Assembly: GCF_003002925.1 (NCBI RefSeq)
Contig: NZ_PVTK01000010.1
Coordinates: 1-64,000, forward strand
Reading direction: 5' to 3'
From: Vreelandella songnenensis
Lineage (GTDB): Bacteria > Pseudomonadota > Gammaproteobacteria > Pseudomonadales > Halomonadaceae
Length of the DNA stretch: 64,000 nucleotides
How positions within the stretch are numbered: the stretch's first letter is position 1; every line of letters starts with the position of its first letter. The notes beneath the pieces are model-generated. The model had not been told where the DNA came from and made no database searches. It worked only from the letters and a program-made list of their open reading frames with translations. This document shows positions 1 to 7,965 of the stretch, in pieces. Made by a program: the position numbers and the translations under genes.

Positions 1-435
1 CTGCAGGAGTGGCTGGCCACGCGCCTCGACAGCCTGCCGCAGGGTGCACGCCACCTGGCCGACCCGGGGTTCAAGCTGCTGTCGCACTGCACGGAAAAGA
101 CCAACGCCCCAGCAAGCCCCAAGACTTGGCAGCAGGTGTTTGCCGCCTTCGGGCTTACGCTTTCACTGGTCGAGACCGGCTGCTGCGGGATGTCCGGCAC
201 CTACGGCCACGAAACCCGCAACGCGGCTACCTCGAAAACCATCTATGCCCAGTCCTGGCAGCCAAAGGTAGAGGCTCCGGAGAATGCCGGCCGGCTGCTG
301 GCCACCGGGTATTCGTGTCGCAGTCAGGTAAAGCGGTTTTCCTGCCATACTTTACAGCACCCCCTTCAGGCGCTGTTGGCACAATTGAAGACAACCTCTC
401 CTTCTCATCTCAACAATATGCATAGAGAGCCTTGA
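1..435 (+). CDS. ydiJ: YdiJ-type D-2-hydroxyglutarate dehydrogenase, C-terminal fragment
   Basis: This is the last 144 codons of a gene whose 5' end lies left of the window; it reads in frame from base 1 to TGA at 433-435. The visible part is the C-terminal cysteine-rich (Fe-S) domain, with HCTEKTN near residue 33 and the ETGCCGMSGTYGHE block near residue 60, as in YdiJ-type FAD/(Fe-S) proteins of about 1,000 residues. Family members oxidise D-2-hydroxyglutarate to 2-oxoglutarate. The stop lies one base before the start of the HglS gene, whose product is D-2-hydroxyglutarate, so the two probably form one operon. The FAD-binding half cannot be seen. Confidence 0.85.
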   Translation: MQEWLATRLDSLPQGARHLADPGFKLLSHCTEKTNAPASPKTWQQVFAAFGLTLSLVETGCCGMSGTYGHETRNAATSKTIYAQSWQPKVEAPENAGRLLATGYSCRSQVKRFSCHTLQHPLQALLAQLKTTSPSHLNNMHREP

Positions 436-436
436 A

Positions 437-1798
437 ATGACCCAGACAACGCTTCTTTCCGCCAATGATGTGCGTGATCGTTTCTCGAAGGCCATGTCGG
501 CCATGTACCAGACCGAGGTGCCCCAGTACGGCACGCTCCTGGAATTGGTTGAGCAGGTGAACCGGGAGACCCTCGCCCAACAGCCTGAGCTGCGCCGCCG
601 CCTGGAGGCTCAGGGGGAGCTGGATCGTCTGAGCGTCGAACGCCACGGCGCCATTCGGGTAGGGTCGGCAAGCGAGCTATCCATGTTGCGACGCCTGTTT
701 GCCGTCATGGGGATGTACCCTGTGGGCTATTACGATCTTTCAGAAGCGGGCGTACCCGTGCATTCCACGGCTTTCCGGCCCATCGAGGATGAGGCGCTGG
801 CGTGCAATCCGTTTCGCGTATTCACCTCCCTGCTACGCCTGGAGCTTATCGAAAGCGAAGCGCTGCGCCAACGCGCCGAGGAGATTCTGGCAAAACGGGA
901 TATCTTTACGCCCAAGGCGCGCGAACTGATCGAGCACTTTGAAGCGCAAGGCGGGTTGACCTCTGAGGAGGCTGACCAGTTTGTCGAAGAGGCGCTGGAA
1001 ACCTTCCGCTGGCACCAGGATGCCACGGTGGATCTGGACACCTACCAGGCACTGCATGATGAACATCGCCTTATCGCAGACGTAGTGTGCTTTCGCGGCC
1101 CGCATATCAACCATCTGACGCCACGCACGCTGGATATCGACGAAGCTCAGCGACGCATGCCGAGCGTGGGCATGAACCCGAAAGCGGTCATCGAAGGCCC
1201 GCCGCGTCGCGAATGCCCGATTCTGCTGCGCCAGACCAGCTTCAAGGCGTTGGAAGAGACAATTCGCTTTGCCGGCGACGCCCAAGGCACGCATACCGCT
1301 CGCTTCGGCGAGATCGAACAGCGCGGCATGGCGCTGACGCCCAAGGGTCGGGCGCTGTACGACCAGCTGCTGGGCGAGGGTCGCAAGCAGGCTGCAGGGC
1401 TGGATAACGAGGCGCACCAGGCGGTCATGGGCAAGGTGTTCGCGGCACTCCCCGATAGCGACGAAGCGATGCGTCGTGAAGGCTTGGCCTATTTCCATTA
1501 CCACCTGACCGAGGCTGGAAAAGACGCTGTGGGCAATGCCAATGCTGATATTGAAGATTTGGTAGAGAGAGGCCTGGTGGAAGCGCAGCCGATTACCTAC
1601 GAAGACTTCCTTCCGGTCAGTGCGGCAGGCATCTTCCAGTCGAACCTGGGCGGCGGCGAAAACGAAGCCTATGCGGGGAGCGCTAACCGTGAAGCGTTTG
1701 AAGAGGCGTTAGGGGCGCCGGTAACCGACGAGCTTGCCTTGTATGCCGAGCGTGAACAGGCGTCTAAGCAGCGGGTACTGGCAGCACTCGCAGGCTGA
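437..1798 (+). CDS. hglS: 2-oxoadipate dioxygenase/decarboxylase (HglS, DUF1338/YdcJ)
   Basis: This 453-residue protein belongs to the DUF1338/YdcJ family. The Pseudomonas putida member HglS converts 2-oxoadipate and O2 to D-2-hydroxyglutarate and CO2 in D-lysine catabolism. His70, His226 and Glu294 fall at the positions I recall for the iron ligands of HglS, and Arg74 (GAIR) is also present, so the protein looks catalytically intact. The gene starts one base after the ydiJ stop and is probably translated from the same mRNA. YdiJ would oxidise its product to 2-oxoglutarate, completing entry of the lysine carbon skeleton into the TCA cycle. Function is inferred from the family and the exact match of metal-ligand positions. 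Confidence 0.85.
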   Translation: MTQTTLLSANDVRDRFSKAMSAMYQTEVPQYGTLLELVEQVNRETLAQQPELRRRLEAQGELDRLSVERHGAIRVGSASELSMLRRLFAVMGMYPVGYYDLSEAGVPVHSTAFRPIEDEALACNPFRVFTSLLRLELIESEALRQRAEEILAKRDIFTPKARELIEHFEAQGGLTSEEADQFVEEALETFRWHQDATVDLDTYQALHDEHRLIADVVCFRGPHINHLTPRTLDIDEAQRRMPSVGMNPKAVIEGPPRRECPILLRQTSFKALEETIRFAGDAQGTHTARFGEIEQRGMALTPKGRALYDQLLGEGRKQAAGLDNEAHQAVMGKVFAALPDSDEAMRREGLAYFHYHLTEAGKDAVGNANADIEDLVERGLVEAQPITYEDFLPVSAAGIFQSNLGGGENEAYAGSANREAFEEALGAPVTDELALYAEREQASKQRVLAALAG

Positions 1799-1827
1799 TC
1801 GCTTCGTTCGAATGCGTGGTTAAACGT

Positions 1828-1853
1828 TCAGGCTGTCCAGGTGGGCAGCCTGA
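1828..1853. terminator. Hairpin between convergent hglS and LysR genes
   Basis: An 8-bp inverted repeat (TCAGGCTG at 1828-1835, CAGCCTGA at 1846-1853) sits between the stops of the plus-strand hglS and the minus-strand LysR gene. The U-tract is weak on both strands, so this is only a probable bidirectional terminator. Confidence 0.45.
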
Positions 1854-1858
1854 GTCGT

Positions 1859-2842
1859 TTATGGATGGGCGTTCTCAGCAGAAGCGTACTTCACTATATG
1901 CTCGACAAACCGGCGCACCTTGCCAAGCTCCCCCAGGTGTTCGGGATAGACAAGATAGTACGCGCTTTCGCTGTGCAGGCGATGAGGCCAGGCCAATGTA
2001 AGCCGGCCAGCCGCCAGCTCTTCATCCACGGTAAAGTGTGGCACCAGCGCCACGCCCCCACCTGCCATGGCCGTGCGCACCAGCATGGGGAAGGTTTCAA
2101 AACGGGTGCCGTGATAGCTACGATCGGTGGCGATTTCCTGGCCTGCAAACCAGTGGTGCCAGGCATCCGGACGGGTGGAAAGATGCAGTAGCGACAGTTG
2201 AGCCAGGTCGCTTGCCGCCTCGATGGGGTGCTCGTCCAGCAGCGAAGGGGCGCACACGGCCACCATTTCTTCGTCCACCAGCTTGTGGCAGGCCAGGTCA
2301 GGCCAGCTGCCATGGCCGTAGAACAGCGCGATGTCGATATCCTGCTGTTCAAGATCGAAATCTTCCACACGATCATGAAACTCCAGGCTGATGCCCGGGT
2401 TCGCGGCCAGAAACGCCGGCAGCTTGTCTGCCAGCCAGCGGCTGCCGAAGCTGGGTAGGGTCGCGACCTTGAGCACTTCGCTGTTGCCGCTATAAGTCAT
2501 GATAGCCTGAGTCGACATCTCGATCTGAGCGAGCACCTTGCGCACGTCGCTTAGAAAGATGGCGCCCTCGGGCGTCAGCAGCAAACTGCGCCGTACGCGA
2601 CGAAACAGCTTGTGCTGGAGGATGGACTCAAGATGAGCGACTTGCTTGCTCACGGCACTCTGGGTCAGGCTCAGCTCATCCGCCGCCCGGGTAAAGCTCA
2701 TATGGCGGGCGGCCGCTTCAAAACACTGCATGGCGGCGGTGGAAGGAAGATTGCGTGATGCCAAGCGATGAGCTCCTGATGACCTGTGAACCGCCCCGAT
2801 GGCTGGGCACCGGGGCGATGTAAGAGGCTGATCATAACTCAT
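1859..2842 (-). CDS. LysR-family transcriptional regulator (GcvA-like)
   Basis: The protein has about 327 residues from the start chosen here. An N-terminal winged helix-turn-helix carries FTRAADELSLTQSAVSKQV, followed by a LysR substrate-binding domain. The ATG at 2842 overlaps the TGA of the upstream TRAP permease gene (ATGA, 2839-2842), which argues for translational coupling. An earlier start at 2896 would place 18 extra residues inside the permease and is less likely. Its place as last gene of the binding protein-permease operon suggests it senses the transported solute or a product and controls that operon. The ligand is unknown. Confidence 0.85.
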   Translation of the reverse strand: MSYDQPLTSPRCPAIGAVHRSSGAHRLASRNLPSTAAMQCFEAAARHMSFTRAADELSLTQSAVSKQVAHLESILQHKLFRRVRRSLLLTPEGAIFLSDVRKVLAQIEMSTQAIMTYSGNSEVLKVATLPSFGSRWLADKLPAFLAANPGISLEFHDRVEDFDLEQQDIDIALFYGHGSWPDLACHKLVDEEMVAVCAPSLLDEHPIEAASDLAQLSLLHLSTRPDAWHHWFAGQEIATDRSYHGTRFETFPMLVRTAMAGGGVALVPHFTVDEELAAGRLTLAWPHRLHSESAYYLVYPEHLGELGKVRRFVEHIVKYASAENAHP

Positions 2843-4689
2843 GAAGCGAGTGGCTTCGCGTCCTGAAACGCATCCTTGCGGCGCGACTGCCACCATCCCA
2901 CTGCGCCCATGGCGAGCAGGCCCAGTCCGCTGGTAAGCAGTTCCGGCACCACCATGGCAAGCCCCGCGGCCAAGAGTATCAGGCGCTCCCAGACACGGGA
3001 ATCGCGAACAAAGTAGCCCAGCAGAGCGCTGCTCACGCCCATGATCCCCAGCAGTGAAAAGATCAGGGCGCTGATCAAGCCTAGTGGTGTAGGGTCGACC
3101 ATCACCAGCATCGGGTTGTAGATGAACGCGTAGGGAATGATGAACGCCCCGATGGCCAGTTTGACTGCCGTAAAGCCGGTCTTCATCGGATTCGCCTGGG
3201 CGATGCCCGCGCCGGCAAAGGCGGCCAGACAGACGGGAGGCGTAATATCCGCGATGATGCCGAAGTAGAACACGAACAGATGCACCGCCATGGGCGGCAG
3301 GCCGAACTCGTTGATCAGCGCCGGGGCGGCAATGGTGGCGGTAACCACATAGTTGGCCGTGGTGGGAAGCCCCATGCCCAGTACGATACAGGCCACCATG
3401 GTGAAGATAAGCGCAAGTATCAGCACGCCATCGGCCAGGCTGATGATACCGGCGGCGAATTTGGCGCCCATGCCGGTCATGCCTACCACACCGGCAATAA
3501 TGCCTGCACAGGCCACGGCGGCAATCACGGGCAGGGCCACGCGCGCACCTTGTTCAAATATATCCAGTATGCCCCTCAACGATGGTCGCGTTTCCTTGCG
3601 CACCAGACTCACGGCGAAGGCGCAGGCGATACCCAGCAGGGCGGCCCGTTGAGCAGTGAACCCGACGCTGATCGTGGTCACGATGACCAGCAGCGGCAGC
3701 AGCATGTAGCCCTTTTCCAGCATCAGCTTGCGCTTGCTCGGCAACTGATCCTTGGGAAGGCCCAGAATGCGGTGACGCTTGGCTTCGAAGTGAACGCCAA
3801 TGAAGATACCCGTGAAATACAGAATCGCCGGAATGAGCGCGGCGAACATGATTTCCCGGTAGGAGACCCCCACGTATTCCACCATGATGAACGCCGCCGC
3901 GCCCATGAGGGGCGGCATGATCTGCCCGCCGGTAGAGGCCGAGGCTTCCACGGCGCCCGCCACTTCGGGCTTGAAGCGCGCATTCTTCATCATGGGGATG
4001 GTGAACGAGCCCGAGGCCACGGTATTGCCGATAGAGCTTCCGGAAATCATCCCCTGTAGCGAGCTTGCGATGACCGCTGCCTTGCCGGCACCACCGGTAA
4101 AGCGGCCGGTGAGGGCAAACGCCAGGTCATTGAAGAAGCGGCCCACGCCGGTGTGCATCAACACAACGCCGAAGAACAGGAACAGGAAGATAAAGCGTGC
4201 GGATATTTGCAGAGGCGTGCCAAACACGCCGCTTTCCCTGAACCACAGGTAGGGTGACACCTGCTCGAGCGCGAACCCGGGATGGGAAAGCAGAGGGCTG
4301 GGTATGAGATTGCCAAACAGCGCGTACAGGATGGCCAAGGTGGCCATCACGACGATGGGCATGCCAACGGTGCGGCGGGTGGCCTCCAGGACAAACAGCA
4401 CGCCGAGCACGGCAATCGTCAGGTCTACGGTCGAGTAGCCCGTGATACGGGCACGCAGAACCTCTTCGTAGAAGATGATTTTATAGTAGGCGGCAAACGT
4501 GGCGGCGAACGCCAGCACGATGTCGTACCAGGGCACGCCTTGGCGGGGGTCAGCACCGCGGGTGGCCGGAAACAGGATGAAGATCATCCCGAGCGCCATG
4601 CCCAGATGCACCGCGCCCTGTTGCTGCGAAGGCAAGGTGCCAAAGTAGGCGGTGTAGAGATGGAAACAGGTCAACGATACGCCCATCAA
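2839..4689 (-). CDS. TRAP transporter fused permease (4TM/12TM, TAXI-associated)
   Basis: This is a membrane protein of at least 616 residues fusing the small (DctQ-like) and large (DctM-like) TRAP permease subunits, the form that works with TAXI binding proteins. Hydrophobic segments run through the whole length, and the large domain contains the conserved GMISGSSIGNTVASGSFTIP and GMGLPTTANYVVTATI stretches. The interval given starts at TTG 4689, the first start codon in the uninterrupted frame. The same frame continues upstream as DEASLLEKYDRESQIRS, a typical N-terminus of this family, and then hits TAA inside an A9 run at 4782-4790. The authentic start is therefore probably GTG 4796 in another frame. 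It lies downstream of the TAXI gene and overlaps the LysR gene. Confidence 0.85.
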   Translation of the reverse strand: MMGVSLTCFHLYTAYFGTLPSQQQGAVHLGMALGMIFILFPATRGADPRQGVPWYDIVLAFAATFAAYYKIIFYEEVLRARITGYSTVDLTIAVLGVLFVLEATRRTVGMPIVVMATLAILYALFGNLIPSPLLSHPGFALEQVSPYLWFRESGVFGTPLQISARFIFLFLFFGVVLMHTGVGRFFNDLAFALTGRFTGGAGKAAVIASSLQGMISGSSIGNTVASGSFTIPMMKNARFKPEVAGAVEASASTGGQIMPPLMGAAAFIMVEYVGVSYREIMFAALIPAILYFTGIFIGVHFEAKRHRILGLPKDQLPSKRKLMLEKGYMLLPLLVIVTTISVGFTAQRAALLGIACAFAVSLVRKETRPSLRGILDIFEQGARVALPVIAAVACAGIIAGVVGMTGMGAKFAAGIISLADGVLILALIFTMVACIVLGMGLPTTANYVVTATIAAPALINEFGLPPMAVHLFVFYFGIIADITPPVCLAAFAGAGIAQANPMKTGFTAVKLAIGAFIIPYAFIYNPMLVMVDPTPLGLISALIFSLLGIMGVSSALLGYFVRDSRVWERLILLAAGLAMVVPELLTSGLGLLAMGAVGWWQSRRKDAFQDAKPLAS

Positions 4690-4796
4690 CGTGATGAGCC
4701 ACGCCCATTTGCCTAGCTGCAGCGGCGAGCGTATCTGAGACTCACGGTCATATTTCTCTAATAGCGATGCTTCGTCAGGCGTTTTTTTTTATCCAC
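4690..4796 (-). other. Frameshifted N-terminal extension of the TRAP permease
   Basis: Read in the permease frame this stretch encodes KKTPDEASLLEKYDRESQIR and then SPLQLGKWAWLIT, which joins the annotated permease without a break and looks like the conserved start of fused TAXI permeases. No ATG, GTG or TTG is available in this frame before 4689. The only plausible start with a ribosome binding site (GAGG, seven or eight bases upstream) is GTG at 4794-4796. It is out of phase by one base across the A9 run. Adding one A to the run, or a -1 ribosomal slip, would fuse the frames. Confidence 0.6.
4782..4790 (-). repeat. A9 homopolymer at the start of the TRAP permease gene
   Basis: Nine consecutive A residues on the coding (minus) strand directly follow GTG GAT and precede CGCCTGAC. 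The heptamer A AAA AAC at its end is a classic slippery sequence. With ten A residues the GTG frame would continue into the permease. Confidence 0.8.
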
Positions 4797-4817
4797 GGTC
4801 AAACCTCATGCGGATGA

Positions 4818-4841
4818 CGCCGCAAGCCTAGGCCTGCGGCG
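4818..4841 (-). promoter_or_regulatory. Near-perfect palindrome between TAXI and permease genes
   Basis: A 24-bp near-perfect inverted repeat (CGCCGCA...TGCGGCG, centred on CCTAGG) lies in the short gap after the binding-protein stop and before the permease start. As RNA it would form a strong hairpin without a U-tract. It may protect the upstream message or lower permease expression relative to the binding protein; an operator role is also possible. Confidence 0.5.
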
Positions 4842-4851
4842 GTCAGGAAGA

Positions 4852-5847
4852 TTAGTCAGCAAGGTCGCTCAAGCTTTCGATGTTGGAACGCTCGCGGGTC
4901 ACCACCTGGATGACTTCGGGGTAGATGTGACCGATAAAGGCGACGTTGTCGATGGCGCCACTCTCGAACTCGCCGCGGCCTTCAACGGCATCCTGAGCCG
5001 GGGCGTGAACCGTCATGCCCAGGTCCATGCTGTCGTCGCGAATGCTCACCAGGTTCTCGATGGAAGCGCCGGTTTCTATGTTGGTAAAGTTCTGACCCTC
5101 CAGATAGCGGTTCCAGATAGTGGCCATCTCACCGCCCAGGGGGTAGTAGGTGCCGCCCTGGCTGCCGGTGCCCAGCACGTACTCACGCTTGGACTCGATA
5201 TCACCCAGTTCGGCTACCGGGTTGTCGACGGTCAGGCCCTGCTCTTCGTAGTAGCGCTTGGCGCCCGGGTGAATGGGCAGGCCTTCCGAGCCGTTCAGCG
5301 CGTTTTCCAGCGTCATGAAGGCGGATTGGGCGTGGGTATTTTCCTCGGCATGTTCGTGCATCAGCCGCGCCAGCTCGTAGCCAAGCGCTTCGTCGATGGT
5401 ATTCGTGTTGCCGACCAATACGGCATAGGCAGTGATGGTTTCAACGTCCTCGTTCTGAAAGTCGTAGCTGCCGGCCGGAATCGTAAAGCGCCGGTAGGCG
5501 CTGTTGGCCTCGATATAGTCGATTGCTGCGTCGCTCAGGCCGATCAGGCGAACATCACCACTGGAGGCCTGCAGGTTCTCGATACTGCCTGAAGGCAGCC
5601 CAAGAATGCCGATCGAGATATCAATATTGCCATCCTGCACCCCGTCGAGTGCCGCGCCAAAACCTTCCTGGTACGTGTTGTACTTGTCGCTGTCGATGCC
5701 GTAAGCATCAAACAGCAGTTGGGAAACGCTCTGCGTCGTACTGGCCGGGGGGCCAATCGCGATATTGGGTTTACTGTCGCTGCTGCATCCAGCGAGTAGA
5801 AGACCGGCACTCAAGCCACAGAAGACCTTGGACAGGGAAGGCTTCAT
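4852..5847 (-). CDS. TAXI-family TRAP solute-binding lipoprotein, circularly permuted
   Basis: This 331-residue secreted lipoprotein has a signal peptide ending in the lipobox LLAGC (Cys21). Start ATG 5847 has a good AGGAG site. TAXI binding proteins normally begin with the GTGSxGGTYYP motif and end near LPIHPGAxRYYEE. Here the order is reversed. The part that should follow SDLAD (IAIGPPASTTQS, residue 29 on) comes first and runs to the natural end, PIHPGAKRYYEEQG (residues 191-204). A linker of about 20 residues follows, then the natural N-terminus YVLGTGSQGGTYYPLGG (223-239), ending at IESLSDLAD (323-331). Each half occurs once, so this is a circular permutation cut at the interdomain hinge. 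Known TAXI proteins bind glutamate, 2-oxoglutarate and related acids. It is the first gene of the operon with the fused permease and LysR. Confidence 0.85.
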   Translation of the reverse strand: MKPSLSKVFCGLSAGLLLAGCSSDSKPNIAIGPPASTTQSVSQLLFDAYGIDSDKYNTYQEGFGAALDGVQDGNIDISIGILGLPSGSIENLQASSGDVRLIGLSDAAIDYIEANSAYRRFTIPAGSYDFQNEDVETITAYAVLVGNTNTIDEALGYELARLMHEHAEENTHAQSAFMTLENALNGSEGLPIHPGAKRYYEEQGLTVDNPVAELGDIESKREYVLGTGSQGGTYYPLGGEMATIWNRYLEGQNFTNIETGASIENLVSIRDDSMDLGMTVHAPAQDAVEGRGEFESGAIDNVAFIGHIYPEVIQVVTRERSNIESLSDLAD

Positions 5848-6116
5848 ATTAACTCCTGCTGATTAAATTATTTGGAATGATTCAGTGCCGCTCACTGTAG
5901 TGGTAAAGCCTCAACTGCAGGGGGAAACGGCTAGACACGAGCGGGAAATAGACGGGCTATTGTTCACATACGCAGCGTGACAGACAAAAGAAATTAAGTT
6001 GCGTACGCATTCCATTTTCTCATGATTCGAGTAAAAACGGGGCATCGCTGGCTAAAAAATAGCTGTCTTTGAAAGGGAAGGCGTGCAGGCTGGGGTGATC
6101 ATATTCAACGAGGGAA
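5848..6116. other. Intergenic region with the TAXI operon promoter
   Basis: This gap separates the minus-strand BCCT gene from the TAXI operon, also on the minus strand. Only the ribosome binding site of the TAXI gene (AGGAG just upstream of ATG 5847) and AT-rich promoter-like DNA near 5865-5880 and 5990-6060 can be pointed out. I see no gene or clear operator. Confidence 0.4.
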
Positions 6117-6141
6117 TGCATGGCCCCTATGAGGCCATGCA
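6117..6141 (-). terminator. Hairpin downstream of the BCCT gene
   Basis: A perfect 9-bp stem (TGCATGGCC/GGCCATGCA) with a 7-base loop lies about 30 bases after the BCCT stop. It lacks a clear U-tract, so it is a candidate terminator or mRNA-stabilising hairpin. Confidence 0.5.
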
Positions 6142-6171
6142 ACATTTTCGAAGGTTTGAAGTGCTTGGCCG

Positions 6172-7725
6172 CTAGTCAATCAGCCCCTGCTCACGCGCCA
6201 TGGCGTAAGCGGCCTTGGGGCCATCCCAGAGCGAGGGCAGCAGTATCAGCGATACCGGCACGGCGGTGATCACGATGAATTGTTGAAGTGCGGCGATCTG
6301 GCCTTCACGCATGGCCAGCAGTACCGCCGCCATGATCGTCATGGTCACGCCCCAGAAGGCGCGTAGAAACGGGCTGGGCTCGTCGTGGCCCGCGCCGACC
6401 ATGGCAATGGAGTAGCTCATGGAGTCGCCGGTGGTGGCCACGAAGATAGTGGTCAGCAGCAGGATCGCCAGCGCCATCCAGGTGCCGCCGGGCAATGCCT
6501 GGGCCAGGGTGAGCGTGGCGATATCGAACTGAAAGTTCGTCAGCGCGTCGGTCAGGTCGATGACACCGGTCAACTGATAAAAAATGCCCGAGCCGCCCAA
6601 GAGCGTGAACCAGACCGTGGTGGCGATGGGAGCGATGACGGCCACGGCCAGAATCATCTCGCGAACGGTGCGTCCGCGGGAGATGCGCGCCACGAAGATC
6701 GCCATCAAGGGCGCAAAGGCGATGAACCAGGCGTAGAAGAACACGATCCACCACTGCATCCACTCCGCCGGCGCGGTTTCCGCGGTAATGGTGACCATCT
6801 TGAAGAAGTTGTCCAGGTACGTGCCCATGCCGGCAAAGTAGCTGTTGAACAGAAACAGCGTCGGCCCGAACAACACGATGACCGAGCCAATACCCAGCGC
6901 CAGCATGACGTTGAAGCGGCTCAAGAGCTGCATGCCCTTGTGTACACCGCTGACCGCGGAAAGCACGTACACCATGCCCAGGGTCGCCAGAACGCCAAGC
7001 CGTGTCACGAAGGTGTTGGGCAGCCCAAACAGATCCTCAAGGCCATGGGTGACCTGGGTCGCCAGAAAACCGACCGGCCCGACGGTGCCCGCCACCACCG
7101 CCAGTACGCAGCAGGTATCCACCACGCCACCCAGGGGGCCACGCATCACGCGCTCACCGAATAACGGGTAGAGCAGGGTGCGCGGTTGCAGCGGCTGGCC
7201 TTTCACGTAGTGGGCGTGGGCCAGCACGATCGCGGTGAGCGACCCCAGCACTGCCCAGCCGACGAATCCCCAGTGGGTGAATGACTGCGCCAGCGCCCCG
7301 GGCACTGCGGCGGCCACGCCCGGGTCGGTATCAAAAGCCGGCGGGACGTTCACGAAGTGATAGATCGGCTCGCCAGCGGCGAAAAAGACGCCACCACCGC
7401 CCAGCAGCGTGCACAGGATGATCGAAAGCCACTTGAAGGTACTCAGCTCCGGTGCCTCCAGGTTGCCGATCCTGGCGTTGCCCGCTGGGGTCAGCGCAAG
7501 CCCGATGGCGATGAAGAACGTCAGCAGCATCAGAAACTGGAAGTAGGTACCGAAGGTCAGCGCGCTCCAGGCAAAGCCCCGACTGATCGAGTCGGCGACC
7601 AGGTCCAGGTCGTAAAAGGAGAGCGCGAGAAACAGCACGATGAAGCCAATGCTTAGGGTGAGGACGATAGGATCGCCAAGCGAAGATCGCGTCTGGCGGT
7701 CGGCATCAGAGGCCGATTGAGTCAT
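6172..7725 (-). CDS. BCCT-family transporter (betaine/choline/carnitine type)
   Basis: This 517-residue integral membrane protein has the 12-helix pattern of the BCCT family of sodium- or proton-coupled carriers for quaternary ammonium compounds and related zwitterions. Diagnostic pieces are SFTHWGFVGWAV near residue 150 and WWIVFFYAWFIAFAPLMAIF leading into VARISRGRTVREMI around residues 320-355, plus the GDSMSYSIAMV segment near 435. The aromatic box is less tryptophan-rich than in glycine betaine porters such as BetP, so the substrate cannot be named. It stands alone between a hairpin and the DUF481 gene's terminator, so it is likely monocistronic. In a halophile, uptake of an osmoprotectant is the natural guess. 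Confidence 0.85.
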   Translation of the reverse strand: MTQSASDADRQTRSSLGDPIVLTLSIGFIVLFLALSFYDLDLVADSISRGFAWSALTFGTYFQFLMLLTFFIAIGLALTPAGNARIGNLEAPELSTFKWLSIILCTLLGGGGVFFAAGEPIYHFVNVPPAFDTDPGVAAAVPGALAQSFTHWGFVGWAVLGSLTAIVLAHAHYVKGQPLQPRTLLYPLFGERVMRGPLGGVVDTCCVLAVVAGTVGPVGFLATQVTHGLEDLFGLPNTFVTRLGVLATLGMVYVLSAVSGVHKGMQLLSRFNVMLALGIGSVIVLFGPTLFLFNSYFAGMGTYLDNFFKMVTITAETAPAEWMQWWIVFFYAWFIAFAPLMAIFVARISRGRTVREMILAVAVIAPIATTVWFTLLGGSGIFYQLTGVIDLTDALTNFQFDIATLTLAQALPGGTWMALAILLLTTIFVATTGDSMSYSIAMVGAGHDEPSPFLRAFWGVTMTIMAAVLLAMREGQIAALQQFIVITAVPVSLILLPSLWDGPKAAYAMAREQGLID

Positions 7726-7822
7726 TAATATACCTTTTGGGTGGCAAGAAGAGGCAGTGTGCCCAAGCCTAGCAAGAAGGGCATTAAGCGACGTGATGCG
7801 GCAAGGAGCGCGGCATACAGCT

Positions 7823-7851
7823 AAAAAAAAGCGCCATTCATTGAATGGCGC
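7823..7851 (-). terminator. Rho-independent terminator of the DUF481 gene
   Basis: On the minus strand a 10-bp perfect stem (GCGCCATTCA/TGAATGGCGC, 7831-7851) is followed by eight U residues (7823-7830). It lies about 115 bases past the DUF481 stop and insulates it from the BCCT gene. Confidence 0.85.
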
Positions 7852-7910
7852 GAGGACAGGAAACTGCGCCCAGTATATCTTGGCTATAGACCAAAGTCTA
7901 ACGTGATTAC

Positions 7911-7944
7911 TTTTGGTGCTTGAAGGTCCTTGAGTGCACCAAAA
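7911..7944 (-). terminator. Secondary hairpin after the DUF481 gene
   Basis: A 9-bp inverted repeat (TTTTGGTGC at 7911-7919, GCACCAAAA at 7936-7944) directly follows the DUF481 stop. It may act together with the stronger terminator 80 bases further on. Confidence 0.35.
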
Positions 7945-7965
7945 AGATGCCAGGCGCTCGAGTGT

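Noticed and set aside
2843-2896. Longer LysR start at 2896
   Set aside because: It would overlap the TRAP permease by 58 bases; the ATGA overlap at 2839-2842 is a more natural start.
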